A DNA stretch of 64,000 nucleotides from a virus. The stretch's first letter is position 1; every line of letters starts with the position of its first letter. The notes under the pieces were generated by a model. That model was not told where the DNA came from and made no database searches. It was given only the letters and a program-made list of their open reading frames with translations. Where the stretch lies: positions 414,841-478,840 of IMG/VR virus record IMGVR_UViG_3300044957_000763; one strand, 5' to 3'. This document shows positions 1-8,037 of this stretch, piece by piece. Position numbers and translations under genes: made by a program.

Positions 1-59
1 ACATTGTTTCTGTTGGAGTTCAAAATATTAGACAAGGTACAGAACAAATTCAGGAATGA
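1..59 (+). CDS. 3' end of an upstream gene (partial)
   Basis: A reading frame is open from the left edge (codons from base 3) and ends with TGA at 57-59. That stop overlaps the next gene's ATG in an ATGA junction, with CAGGA directly before it, as expected for translationally coupled phage genes. Only the last 18 residues are visible (ending EQIQE), a polar helix-like tail. No function can be assigned. The support is the open frame and the coupling geometry only. Confidence 0.45.
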   Translation, partial: IVSVGVQNIRQGTEQIQE

Positions 60-820
60 ACAAGCACTGGCCTATTGTTATCTACCCAGAGGTCGCTGCA
101 GCGGCGCTCAAAGCCAAAGTGCACGCCGCATATGCGGTATTCATAATTGTCAAAGTTTATGACTCACACAGAGGTGGTTCAGGTCTTGTATCTATCCGCG
201 AACTTGTCGAGATAGCGCAGAAAACACTTGGCGTTAGCAAAAGCCAGGCATATCGAGTCATTTCAGGTGGTATTGGTGTGTTTTGGAGGGAACCCAGGCA
301 CAAGACCGTGGGTTTGTTTTCTCACCTCAGGGCATATTACAATCTCGGTATTGAAATGTTTTCATCCAAGCCAATTCGTCTAACTGTTGCACAAATTGGA
401 TATGATTCAGAAAATTATAGTGGGTCTTACATTAAAGACCTGATGGTGAGTTGCGTGGCTTCTTGGGACAGCGGTTGTTCGGCAATTGCTGTTGAAACCA
501 TCGCGGAACTTACAGGGATTTCAACCAGAACAATACGGAGACAAATCAAGTATATGTCATGTCGCTCTAGTGGAATTGTCCTTGATGTTTCAACATGTTA
601 CAAAGTAAAGTGCGATAATATCAATCAGACAGAGGCCAACGCACGTGTTCAGCAATTGAATTCAAGCGGGATGGTTAAATATCATTCGGCCCCAAAAGAC
701 GGCAAGTTTGTAATACTTGAAAGAACTGGCAATCTATATAGTTTGAGTGGTGTGGAGCGACTTGGGAGGAGGCGCAGACACAGGCATCTGAAACATGTGT
801 CAAACTGGAGAAAAGACTAA
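56..820 (+). CDS. Hypothetical protein with two helix-turn-helix-like segments
   Basis: This 254-residue protein is not a family I recognise. Two stretches look like helix-turn-helix units: residues ~45-70 (RELVEIAQKTLGVSKSQAYR) and ~148-170 (ETIAELTGISTRTIRRQIKY). The second is a classic small winged-helix pattern. The C-terminus is very basic (GRRRRHRHLKH), consistent with nucleic-acid binding. The start overlaps the preceding stop by ATGA, and the stop lies just before the polymerase gene, so it is cotranscribed with replication genes. A replication-initiation or transcription-regulatory role is plausible but inferred only from the HTH pattern and position. Confidence 0.7.
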   Translation: MNKHWPIVIYPEVAAAALKAKVHAAYAVFIIVKVYDSHRGGSGLVSIRELVEIAQKTLGVSKSQAYRVISGGIGVFWREPRHKTVGLFSHLRAYYNLGIEMFSSKPIRLTVAQIGYDSENYSGSYIKDLMVSCVASWDSGCSAIAVETIAELTGISTRTIRRQIKYMSCRSSGIVLDVSTCYKVKCDNINQTEANARVQQLNSSGMVKYHSAPKDGKFVILERTGNLYSLSGVERLGRRRRHRHLKHVSNWRKD

Positions 821-821
821 C

Positions 822-3800
822 ATGTGTAACAGCAAACAGAATTTCGTACATCTGCACAACCACACTTGGTATTCAGTCCAGGACGCATTACCTTCACCGA
901 CTGACCTTGCAATGACCGCAAGAAAGGAGGGTTTTCCAGCCGTTGCTATCACAGACCATGGTCGAATGGGCGGATGTATTGAGTTCTTTGAGGCATGCAA
1001 CAAACCCGTTGACGGGTTAGACCCAATTAAGCCCATTCTTGGTTGTGAAATGTACGTTGTTCCAGACCGGTTTGATAAAGACATGGTCATTGATGAATAC
1101 GGTAACAAGCGAAGGAGAAAGACATGGCACTTGACCATGTTGGCCAAGAACCAAACTGGATACCGTAATCTACTAGCACTAAGCCGTCTTGGTGCAGAGC
1201 AAGACGCTTATCACTATTTTCCTCGAATTGACTGGGACATTATTACCCAGCACAGCGAGGGCGTTATATGCATGAGTGGATGCTTGGGTTCTGAGGTCAA
1301 TCAACAGTTATCTCGAGAAGATATTGATGGTGCAAGAGAGACGATGCGCCGATACAAAGAGGTATTTGGAGATGACTATTATGGTGAATTGCAGTATCAC
1401 GGTATTGATTTACAAAAACACAACTTGCCATTATTGCTTGATTTGTGCAAGGAATTAGACATCAAGACCGCATGCTCTAATGACATACACTATCTACAAA
1501 AAGAGCAGTGGGAACTGCACGATGTCTTGATTCATATGCGCGAATCGCTTACCAAGGATAATTCAGAGGTAAAGGAAAGCGGCAAGCGTGAAGCATACGG
1601 AAGCCACGAATTCTACATGAAAACAGAAGCACAAATGCGCAAGATGTTCGGCAAGGTAGAAGAATGCGTGGACAACACACTTGAAATTGCTGATAAAGTC
1701 GAGAATTTCATGCAAGCCAACGTGCCGCACATGTTGCCCAGTGCAGAGATTCCATTCAATGACCAAATGTTCAATGATTTCAAATCAAAGCACTATCCAT
1801 ACCACAGGCCAAACGAGGCATACTTGGCTTATCTTTCCATCACTGGACTAAAAGCACTTGGTTTAGCTGACAATCCTGTTTACAAGGCACGACTGAAGTA
1901 TGAGTTGACTACGGTCTGGAATATGGGTGTAACTGACTACTTCTTGATTCAGCGCGAGCTGGCTGAATTTATGAAACAGGCGCATATTCGATTTGGTATT
2001 CGTGGTTCTGGGGTCGCGAGCTTAATCAATTACTGCCTTGGAATCAGTGACATTGACCCGGTGCGCTGGAATCTTATGTTTGAGAGATTCCTCAATCCAG
2101 GTCGCGGCACTAAATACAAACTTGAATTCCCAGAAAAGCCAACAAAAGAATGGTTTGATGAACATGGCAAGCAACCTCAAGAAGAGGCGTGTGAAAGAAT
2201 CAAGACTGTTGCTAAGCAAGCAATAGCAGAAAACGCCGAACTCCGGCCGCTACAACCACAAATCCAAAAGGAAATCTGGGCGCTGGAAGGCCAAAAACTA
2301 GCCTCATATGTCTGCGACCTGGCCGATTCTGGTTTCAAAACCGACAAAAACACCCCGAATCTTTGGAGTGCGTATTTCTTGGGTATTACGCCAGAAAAAC
2401 CCAATGGTGATATGGTGGTTGGTCAGGTTGCGACGTTACCTGACGTTGATACTGACATTGATGACCGATATCGAGATACTGCCATTGAGTGGGCAAGAAG
2501 AAGGTTCGGAGACGAACATGTTGCCATTGTTGGTAACTGGGGTACATACGCAATCAAAGCCGCTGTTACTGCTTGTTTGAAGAGCTCGAAGAAGTTCCAG
2601 CAACGATATGGTGAAAAGTCGCATATTGTAGCACAATCAATCTCAAAATCTATTCCGGTTCAACCGGCTCACACGGAAGACCCAGAAGAGCCACTGGAGT
2701 TTGCGATTAAGCAAAACCCTGACTTGAACCAATATGTTAAGCAGTTCCCAGATGAGTTTGAGTCTGCCAGAAGATTGATAGGTGTAGTTTCCAATCTTGG
2801 CGTCCACGCTTCGGCTGTTGTTATTGCAAGCCAACCCATTAACTGGCACACACCACTTGAGCGCTCAAACAAAGGCGTGGTCACAGCCTACGACATGAAT
2901 GATGTTGAAAAGATAGGGATGGTCAAATACGACTTTCTGGGTTTGGCTATGCATCAAAAGATTGAACGTGCTTTGAAGTACATCAAGGAACGACACGGCA
3001 AAGACATTGACTTGCGCAACATTCCAATGGACGACAAAAAGGTCTTAAATCTCTTTAATGAAAAGAAAACCACCACGCTCTTCCAATTTGGCAGTGATGG
3101 CATGAAGGATTCTTTGAGCAAGGTACAAGTTAGCGATGTCGAAGACTTGATTGCCGTTGTGTCTTTGTTTAGACCAGGGCCACTTCAGTTTATTCCTGAC
3201 TATGCGTCATACAAGCGCAATCCTAATACTGTGCGCTATCCGCACGAAATCATCAAGCGACATCTTGGGGTTACATATGGCATTCCTGTATATCAAGAAC
3301 AAGTCATGCTTGTTTGCCGGGATATGGCAAATTTTGACCATGACGAGGTCGATAGCATGCGCAAAGCAGTGTCAAAGAAGAATCCTGTAGCTTTTGAAAA
3401 ATGCTGTAAGTTGTTTAAGGAAAAGGCCACCAAGGCAGGCATTGACGGAAAAATTGTTGACATGACACTGGAAAGCTGGAAGGGATTTGCAGGATACGCA
3501 TTTAACCGAGCGCATGCTGCGTCATATGCCATTTTGGCTTACCGTGGTGCATATCTAAGAGCGTACTATCCTGTTGAGTGGCTCGCAGCGTGTATACAGA
3601 CAGATATTACAGGAAACAAACAAGACAGGGTTGGAGACCATATTCATGAATGTGAATCAGAGCGACCACGAATTGTAGTATCTGGGCCAGATGTTAATAT
3701 ATCTAAACTCGAGGTATCAATTACTGAAAATGATGTCATAGTTCTACCACTCACATATATTAAGGGTATTGGTGCCAATGGATGTGAGTTCATGGACGGT

Positions 3801-4121
3801 GCTCCATACGAAGATGTCAAAGATTTCATCATACGTGGCGAACCGTCAAGAACGATGCTTCGCAACCTGGTAGAATCAGGTGCGCTCAGAAGTTTTCCTG
3901 ACTACAAAGGTGGCGACATTGATAGATTTATGGAACGTGTTGAGCCATATTATGTAGAACTAGACAGTATAAAACGTGAGGCAAAGAAGGCCGAGAAGCA
4001 ACGATACACCTCAATGTCACCATTGCAAAAAACCAGCACTGTAACCGCGAGGCCACTTCGGGCCGCCGGCAAGCCATTTAGGCCTAAGTCTAAGCCATCA
4101 ATTTTAGATAGTTTTGAGTGA
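822..4121 (+). CDS. dnaE: DNA polymerase III alpha subunit (DnaE-type)
   Basis: Replicative C-family DNA polymerase of about 1,100 residues (E. coli DnaE has 1,160). An N-terminal PHP domain begins at residue ~9 with HLHNHTWYS and has a second TDHG motif. These metal-binding-type residues are kept, so PHP proofreading is possible. The polymerase palm shows PDVDTDID (acidic residues D541, D543, D545) and KYDFLGL (D704), matching the catalytic aspartates of E. coli DnaE. RGSGVASL, FRPGPLQF and FNRAHAASYA are further family motifs. About 110 residues are inserted between FERFLNP (420-426) and the catalytic loop, which are nearly adjacent in E. coli. ATG 822 is preferred over ATG 795 because GGAG lies 11 nt upstream and overlap with the preceding gene is avoided. 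It partners the clamp and clamp-loader genes further on. Confidence 0.97.
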   Translation: MCNSKQNFVHLHNHTWYSVQDALPSPTDLAMTARKEGFPAVAITDHGRMGGCIEFFEACNKPVDGLDPIKPILGCEMYVVPDRFDKDMVIDEYGNKRRRKTWHLTMLAKNQTGYRNLLALSRLGAEQDAYHYFPRIDWDIITQHSEGVICMSGCLGSEVNQQLSREDIDGARETMRRYKEVFGDDYYGELQYHGIDLQKHNLPLLLDLCKELDIKTACSNDIHYLQKEQWELHDVLIHMRESLTKDNSEVKESGKREAYGSHEFYMKTEAQMRKMFGKVEECVDNTLEIADKVENFMQANVPHMLPSAEIPFNDQMFNDFKSKHYPYHRPNEAYLAYLSITGLKALGLADNPVYKARLKYELTTVWNMGVTDYFLIQRELAEFMKQAHIRFGIRGSGVASLINYCLGISDIDPVRWNLMFERFLNPGRGTKYKLEFPEKPTKEWFDEHGKQPQEEACERIKTVAKQAIAENAELRPLQPQIQKEIWALEGQKLASYVCDLADSGFKTDKNTPNLWSAYFLGITPEKPNGDMVVGQVATLPDVDTDIDDRYRDTAIEWARRRFGDEHVAIVGNWGTYAIKAAVTACLKSSKKFQQRYGEKSHIVAQSISKSIPVQPAHTEDPEEPLEFAIKQNPDLNQYVKQFPDEFESARRLIGVVSNLGVHASAVVIASQPINWHTPLERSNKGVVTAYDMNDVEKIGMVKYDFLGLAMHQKIERALKYIKERHGKDIDLRNIPMDDKKVLNLFNEKKTTTLFQFGSDGMKDSLSKVQVSDVEDLIAVVSLFRPGPLQFIPDYASYKRNPNTVRYPHEIIKRHLGVTYGIPVYQEQVMLVCRDMANFDHDEVDSMRKAVSKKNPVAFEKCCKLFKEKATKAGIDGKIVDMTLESWKGFAGYAFNRAHAASYAILAYRGAYLRAYYPVEWLAACIQTDITGNKQDRVGDHIHECESERPRIVVSGPDVNISKLEVSITENDVIVLPLTYIKGIGANGCEFMDGAPYEDVKDFIIRGEPSRTMLRNLVESGALRSFPDYKGGDIDRFMERVEPYYVELDSIKREAKKAEKQRYTSMSPLQKTSTVTARPLRAAGKPFRPKSKPSILDSFE

Positions 4122-4125
4122 TATT

Positions 4126-4806
4126 ATGAGCGAATTAGAAACAGAACCAGTTATTGAAGTTGAAATCCCACAAGATTTCAAATCATTGATTCATGTTGAC
4201 TCAACGGCTTTAATAGCTCATATTATGAGTCTGGATGGAGTTAAAGACTTCAATGAAGAGTTCATGATGTGGCAAGAGTATTTGTCGCGTTTGGAGCCAT
4301 ATGACGACGATACAATTAGTGAAAAATTAAGAAATGTAGACTTAACCAATCTTATGCCACCAGAGCGTAGCAACAGCGTAGACAACGCGTATCAAGCGTA
4401 TTACCGACTTGTTGAAACCCAAAGATACCTTTACAGTCTTCAAAAACCGGTATGGAATAGAGCCGAAATGCTCAAGGATGCCATCAAGTCACTAAGGTCT
4501 GCCGCGAGGGGAATGTTTAAGGGCACAGACAAAGACAAAGAGGCTCACTCAGACAGAATGGTTCGTAATTTTACAGCAGAACTAAGCAGAGCAAAATGTT
4601 TGCTTGGTGCAATCAATTCATCAATTGAAACCGTTGAGTTTGCGGCCATGCAAGCCTCCAGGGTTATCAAGGAAAAAGAATTTGAACTAAAGGTCAATGG
4701 CTCGTATGCTTCTCAGGGTCAGTCAAGTATCTACAATAGACATTTGCAAGCTGAAGAAGAAGACGATGACAGTCCGGTTCCATCAAAATATCGCAGACAA
4801 ACATGA
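4126..4806 (+). CDS. Hypothetical helical protein
   Basis: This 226-residue protein is unrecognised. It is charged and mostly helical, with an acidic N-terminus (SELETEPVIEVEIP), a central segment rich in Lys and Arg (residues ~110-150) and an acidic tail (AEEEDDDSPVP) before a basic end. It starts 4 nt after the polymerase stop; ATG 4126 is preferred to the overlapping TTG at 4114, with GAGTG 5 nt before it. Immediate coupling to the polymerase gene suggests a replication accessory role. No catalytic motif is visible. Confidence 0.75.
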   Translation: MSELETEPVIEVEIPQDFKSLIHVDSTALIAHIMSLDGVKDFNEEFMMWQEYLSRLEPYDDDTISEKLRNVDLTNLMPPERSNSVDNAYQAYYRLVETQRYLYSLQKPVWNRAEMLKDAIKSLRSAARGMFKGTDKDKEAHSDRMVRNFTAELSRAKCLLGAINSSIETVEFAAMQASRVIKEKEFELKVNGSYASQGQSSIYNRHLQAEEEDDDSPVPSKYRRQT

Positions 4807-4819
4807 ATTTCCTGATGCG

Positions 4820-4835
4820 ATGTGCGATAAGTAAA
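4820..4835 (+). promoter_or_regulatory. 16-bp intergenic repeat, copy 1
   Basis: The sequence ATGTGCGATAAGTAAA occurs here and again, identically, at 11623-11638. Both copies are in leaders of probably abundant products: the SSB-like gene (start 4983) and the ribonucleotide reductase (start 11684). The core TGCGATAA also occurs at 17815-17822, upstream of the clamp gene. It is followed here by TGTAGGCGA (4837-4845), a motif found again at 9796. A promoter or operator element is inferred. Confidence 0.45.
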
Positions 4836-4893
4836 TTGTAGGCGAAAAAAGTCTACAAAGTCGGCAAGTCGAAGAGATTTCTTCAGAAAATCT

Positions 4894-4900
4894 TGTATAA
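4894..4900 (+). promoter_or_regulatory. TGTATAA box upstream of the SSB-like gene
   Basis: TGTATAA occurs in the 176-nt gap 4807-4982, with no convincing -35 hexamer. The same heptamer recurs in other gene junctions of the window (9764, 10783, 14435, 20085, 26655). If it is a -10 element, transcription would start near 4908 and give a leader of ~75 nt. Confidence 0.35.
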
Positions 4901-4982
4901 GACTAACGGCACGAAATAGACAGATTAGGAAATGCGGATGAATTCCAAAAGCCATTTCCACTGCACATAGCCAGGAGAAAAC

Positions 4983-5984
4983 ATGTCATATAGCAACACA
5001 AACCAACGCATTGCCCAGGGTCAAATGGGCGGCAACAATCGCAACAGCCTAAAAGATGGCTACGTCGACCTTAAGGTCAGCAAGGATGCAACAGAAAAGG
5101 AAGTTTGCGTCCGTCTCATTGGTCTCCCCTACGCATTTACCCAACATCAGGCTAAGGTGTACAACGAGGAGCTCAAAAAGCGAGTGGATTTTCCATTCCC
5201 AGACCACGACGAAAAGCAAAAGTTCTCAAGAAACTGGCTCAGTCCAGACGCAAAAGATGACCGTTATCCAGACGTCAACCCATGGGCTGAGGCTGGGTAT
5301 CCTGGGTCTCTTCGGTATGCACAAAACGTGCTACTCAGGAATCCTGATGGTTCATTTAGTGTTAAGATTCTTGAGAAGGGCAAGATGCTCTTCGACCAAT
5401 TCACCGACATCGAAAAAATGAACATGCGTCGCAATGAGCAACGCAAGAACAACAACTTGGTCACATGTCTTGGTGGTGAAATCACTCACGACATCTACGT
5501 GCTGGCCCAGTTCAACCCAAAGAAGCCGTTGATTCCAGACCTCAAGGTGTCTCTTGAGACTGAAACCTGCGAAATCACAGATGAAGAAATCGAGGCATTA
5601 AAGAAAATCGGATACCCAACCGAAGAAGAACTCGAAGAGATGTTTGCTCGAGAGCCGTTTCTCGAAGAACTGCCTCGTTGGTTCTGGTATGGTTACCAGC
5701 TTCATCGCATCTACAAGCCAGACCTGTTCCCAGGTTCTGAAGAGGTAACTGGTCGCGCAACTACATCTCGCGGCGAGCTTGATATGAGCAATGCCACGAA
5801 TGATGACGAAGATGAAGAGGAAGCAAAGCCAGCGGCAAGGTCTACTCGTTCATCTTCGACAGCAACCGCCGTGGCTGCAAAACCAGTCTCCAAGCCAGCA
5901 ACCGCCAAGGCACCAAAGGTTGATGAAGAATCAGAGGACGAAAGCGCCTTTGAGTCCGAAGAACCCAGCGAAGACGACTGGTAA
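4983..5984 (+). CDS. Single-stranded DNA-binding protein-like (gp32-like layout)
   Basis: A 333-residue protein placed directly before the recombinase gene. Residues 1-240 form the folded part. Residues ~255-333 are a low-complexity linker rich in Asp, Glu, Ala, Ser and Pro that ends in a very acidic tip (SEDDW). A disordered linker ending in a short acidic-aromatic tip is the hallmark of bacterial SSBs and T4 gp32, where it recruits other replication proteins. No zinc site like that of gp32 is seen. AGGAG 5 nt before the ATG is a strong ribosome site. The hairpin at 5999-6027 ends the transcript. The SSB role is inferred from architecture and location, not from a clear fold match. Confidence 0.6.
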   Translation: MSYSNTNQRIAQGQMGGNNRNSLKDGYVDLKVSKDATEKEVCVRLIGLPYAFTQHQAKVYNEELKKRVDFPFPDHDEKQKFSRNWLSPDAKDDRYPDVNPWAEAGYPGSLRYAQNVLLRNPDGSFSVKILEKGKMLFDQFTDIEKMNMRRNEQRKNNNLVTCLGGEITHDIYVLAQFNPKKPLIPDLKVSLETETCEITDEEIEALKKIGYPTEEELEEMFAREPFLEELPRWFWYGYQLHRIYKPDLFPGSEEVTGRATTSRGELDMSNATNDDEDEEEAKPAARSTRSSSTATAVAAKPVSKPATAKAPKVDEESEDESAFESEEPSEDDW

Positions 5985-5998
5985 TCTCGACACAAATC

Positions 5999-6027
5999 TA
6001 AGGGTGCTGTTTCCAACAGCACCCTTA
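5999..6027 (+). terminator. Rho-independent terminator hairpin
   Basis: An inverted repeat with a 13-bp stem (core GGGTGCTGTT / AACAGCACCC) and a 3-nt loop lies 15 nt after the SSB-like stop. The following stretch is only partly T-rich, so termination may be incomplete. Confidence 0.7.
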
Positions 6028-6050
6028 CTTGCCCAAAATGCACCAAAATT

Positions 6051-7289
6051 ATGTCAAAAAATAACGAAAAGAAAGAAAGCCAAGACTTGGCACAGCGCAT
6101 AGAGGAGCGGAGAAAGGTCGTTGAGGCTCGCCAGAAGAAATTCGGAATCCCAAAGAGTACACTGTTGGTAGGCGGAGAGCACGAGAAGTATGATTTTGTA
6201 CCACTTGGTATTTCAGAAATCGACTCTAAACTCAAAACCAAAGCCATTACCGGAGAAGAGCAATTTGGACTATTGCGTGGCACTATAGTAGAGTTTTGCG
6301 GACCATCTATGTCTGGCAAAACATACGCCGCATATCATTTGGCCAAAGAGCATCAGAAACTTGGTCTTAGGGTACTCTTTGTAGATATTGAGCGCGGTTA
6401 CTATGAACCACGGGCTGTCCAGCTTGGGGTGAATATTGAAGACCCAGACCTTTGGGAAGTCCAGAAGGTTACATTTGCTGCAGGTACAGTTGGCGACTAT
6501 GTCGTTGAATGTGTCAATAGCGGCGATTACGGACTCATTATTGTTGACTCAATTGCCACTCTTATTCCAGATGCTGACTTTGAAAAGTCACTAGAAGACA
6601 ACGCTAAGGTGGGTGCTCACGCCATGTTCATGGGGCAGTTTTTGAGAAAACTTGTCTCGAGCAAAATGGAGGAGAACTTGACCACTGTAGTACTCATCAA
6701 CCAGTTCCGAACAGGTTCTGGTGCCATGCCAAACAGCTTTACAGACAAATCGTCTGGTGGCAAGGCTGTAGAATACTGGTCTCGTATCAGACTGTGGTTT
6801 GCCAGAATTGGCGGCAAAGATGGATGGGTAATAGACGGCAAGGGCAATCGCATTGGTGGTCGGTCTAGATGCACCATTTACAAAACAAAAACCGGAGGTC
6901 AGGACGAAATCGCAGAGTTCCCTGTGTATTTTGTGCCGGCTGACAATGATTTGGTAGGAGAGTTCCTTCACAGGACAATCAACAACAAGGACTTTGAGGG
7001 CATTGTAACACACACTGCACCTCGTGGCAGCCGCGAAAAGCTGTTCCGATATGTTGATGAGACTACTGGTGAACTTATTGCCACACCAAATAAGTATGAG
7101 TTCTGTATTGCGATGATGCACGCTAGTCCTCCCGAAAAGCGGCCGCGTACTGATAAATCAGATACTATGTTTGAGTACATGTGTGCTAGGCTGAAACTTA
7201 AAGAAGACCAGGTGGAAGCACTTGTAGAGCGCATCAAAAACCCGCCTGCTGATGACAATGACTCAGGTCTTGACAGTGAATCAGACTAA
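6051..7289 (+). CDS. RecA/UvsX-type recombinase
   Basis: ATP-dependent strand-exchange protein of 412 residues. Walker A is GPSMSGKT (residues ~84-91) and Walker B-like IIVDSIATL lies at ~164-172. VVLINQFRTG and GGKAVEYWSRIRLWFA match the conserved RecA core (the VLINQ and GGxALxFxxSxR segments). The acidic C-terminal tail (PADDNDSGLDSESD) is typical of RecA and UvsX. It would form the presynaptic filament with the SSB-like protein encoded just upstream, for recombination-dependent replication and repair. No Shine-Dalgarno sequence is visible before the ATG, and it starts after a terminator hairpin, so its promoter must lie in or before 6028-6050. Confidence 0.93.
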   Translation: MSKNNEKKESQDLAQRIEERRKVVEARQKKFGIPKSTLLVGGEHEKYDFVPLGISEIDSKLKTKAITGEEQFGLLRGTIVEFCGPSMSGKTYAAYHLAKEHQKLGLRVLFVDIERGYYEPRAVQLGVNIEDPDLWEVQKVTFAAGTVGDYVVECVNSGDYGLIIVDSIATLIPDADFEKSLEDNAKVGAHAMFMGQFLRKLVSSKMEENLTTVVLINQFRTGSGAMPNSFTDKSSGGKAVEYWSRIRLWFARIGGKDGWVIDGKGNRIGGRSRCTIYKTKTGGQDEIAEFPVYFVPADNDLVGEFLHRTINNKDFEGIVTHTAPRGSREKLFRYVDETTGELIATPNKYEFCIAMMHASPPEKRPRTDKSDTMFEYMCARLKLKEDQVEALVERIKNPPADDNDSGLDSESD

Positions 7290-7305
7290 TGTCAATGGAC
7301 AGTCA

Positions 7306-8037
7306 ATGATGGCATCTTTCTGCCAGTCGCTATCCCGTTCTCAGGGCGGGATGGCATATTTGGCAGAAAGAAACATTCCTGAATCGTTGGTTGAACAAGG
7401 AATGCTCGGATACATACCGCCATATTCCAGTCACTGGTTCCCATTATTGAAGGGCAGGCTAGTTACACCGATTTGCGATGCCACAGGCAACATCAAGGCA
7501 TTGGCAGGAAGACAGTTGCCGTTTGCAAGAGATTCTGTTGCCAAAGCATATCGAGAGTACAACTCAAGCAAACACGCGCAAGAACTGATTGACAAATGGG
7601 ACCGTGCAAAATGGATAAATGAACCATATCCAAAACGCAAACTGCTTTACAACCTGCACCGAGCCAAGAGTTTTGCGCGAGAGCGCGGATATATCAATCT
7701 GGTAGAGGGGTATCTAGACGCAGGGGTTTTGTCGTGTAAGCATATGGAAAACACAGCGGCTTTATGTGGCATCTCGTTAACAGAACATCATGCTGCGATA
7801 ATATCTAGATATTGCGATACCGTTGTGTTGCTTTATGATGGTGACCAAGCTGGTGTAGACGCCGGGGCTGAATCCAGAAGAGTTGCAGAACAATATGATT
7901 TGAAATGTCATGCAGTTTTGTTGCCAACTGGGTGGGACCCTGATGATTTTGTAGTGAAAAAGGGCGGCAAAAATTTACGCCGGGCTATTGAGGGGATGAT
8001 AGAAAGAAATGAGTATGAACTCGAAATCAAAATCTAA
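7306..8037 (+). CDS. DnaG-like primase (TOPRIM), without a zinc-binding domain
   Basis: RNA primase core of about 244 residues. The N-terminal part (AERNIPESLVEQGMLGY, then GRLVTPICDATGNIKALAGR) matches the DnaG catalytic N-subdomain. The TOPRIM part shows VEGYLDA (the catalytic glutamate motif) and LLYDGDQAG (the DxD motif). The zinc-ribbon and helicase-binding domains of full-length DnaG (~580 residues) are absent, so it resembles minimal phage primases that need a partner. No replicative helicase is in the window. ATG 7306 is chosen because it leaves a 16-nt gap after the recombinase; the frame is open from ATG 7252, which would overlap by 38 nt. Its 3' end overlaps the recJ start. Confidence 0.88.
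   Translation: MMASFCQSLSRSQGGMAYLAERNIPESLVEQGMLGYIPPYSSHWFPLLKGRLVTPICDATGNIKALAGRQLPFARDSVAKAYREYNSSKHAQELIDKWDRAKWINEPYPKRKLLYNLHRAKSFARERGYINLVEGYLDAGVLSCKHMENTAALCGISLTEHHAAIISRYCDTVVLLYDGDQAGVDAGAESRRVAEQYDLKCHAVLLPTGWDPDDFVVKKGGKNLRRAIEGMIERNEYELEIKI

Noticed and set aside
2106-2436. Intein in the polymerase gene
   Set aside because: The ~110-residue insertion has no splice junction residues (no Cys/Ser/Ala start with block A, no HN end) and is too short.
5711-6319. 202-residue minus-strand frame opposite the SSB-like tail
   Set aside because: Serine-rich translation is the mirror of Glu/Asp codons in the acidic tail and crosses the terminator hairpin. No ribosome site or domain.
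6591-7121. 176-residue minus-strand frame inside the recombinase gene
   Set aside because: Antisense shadow of a well-supported RecA-like gene, with no start signal.
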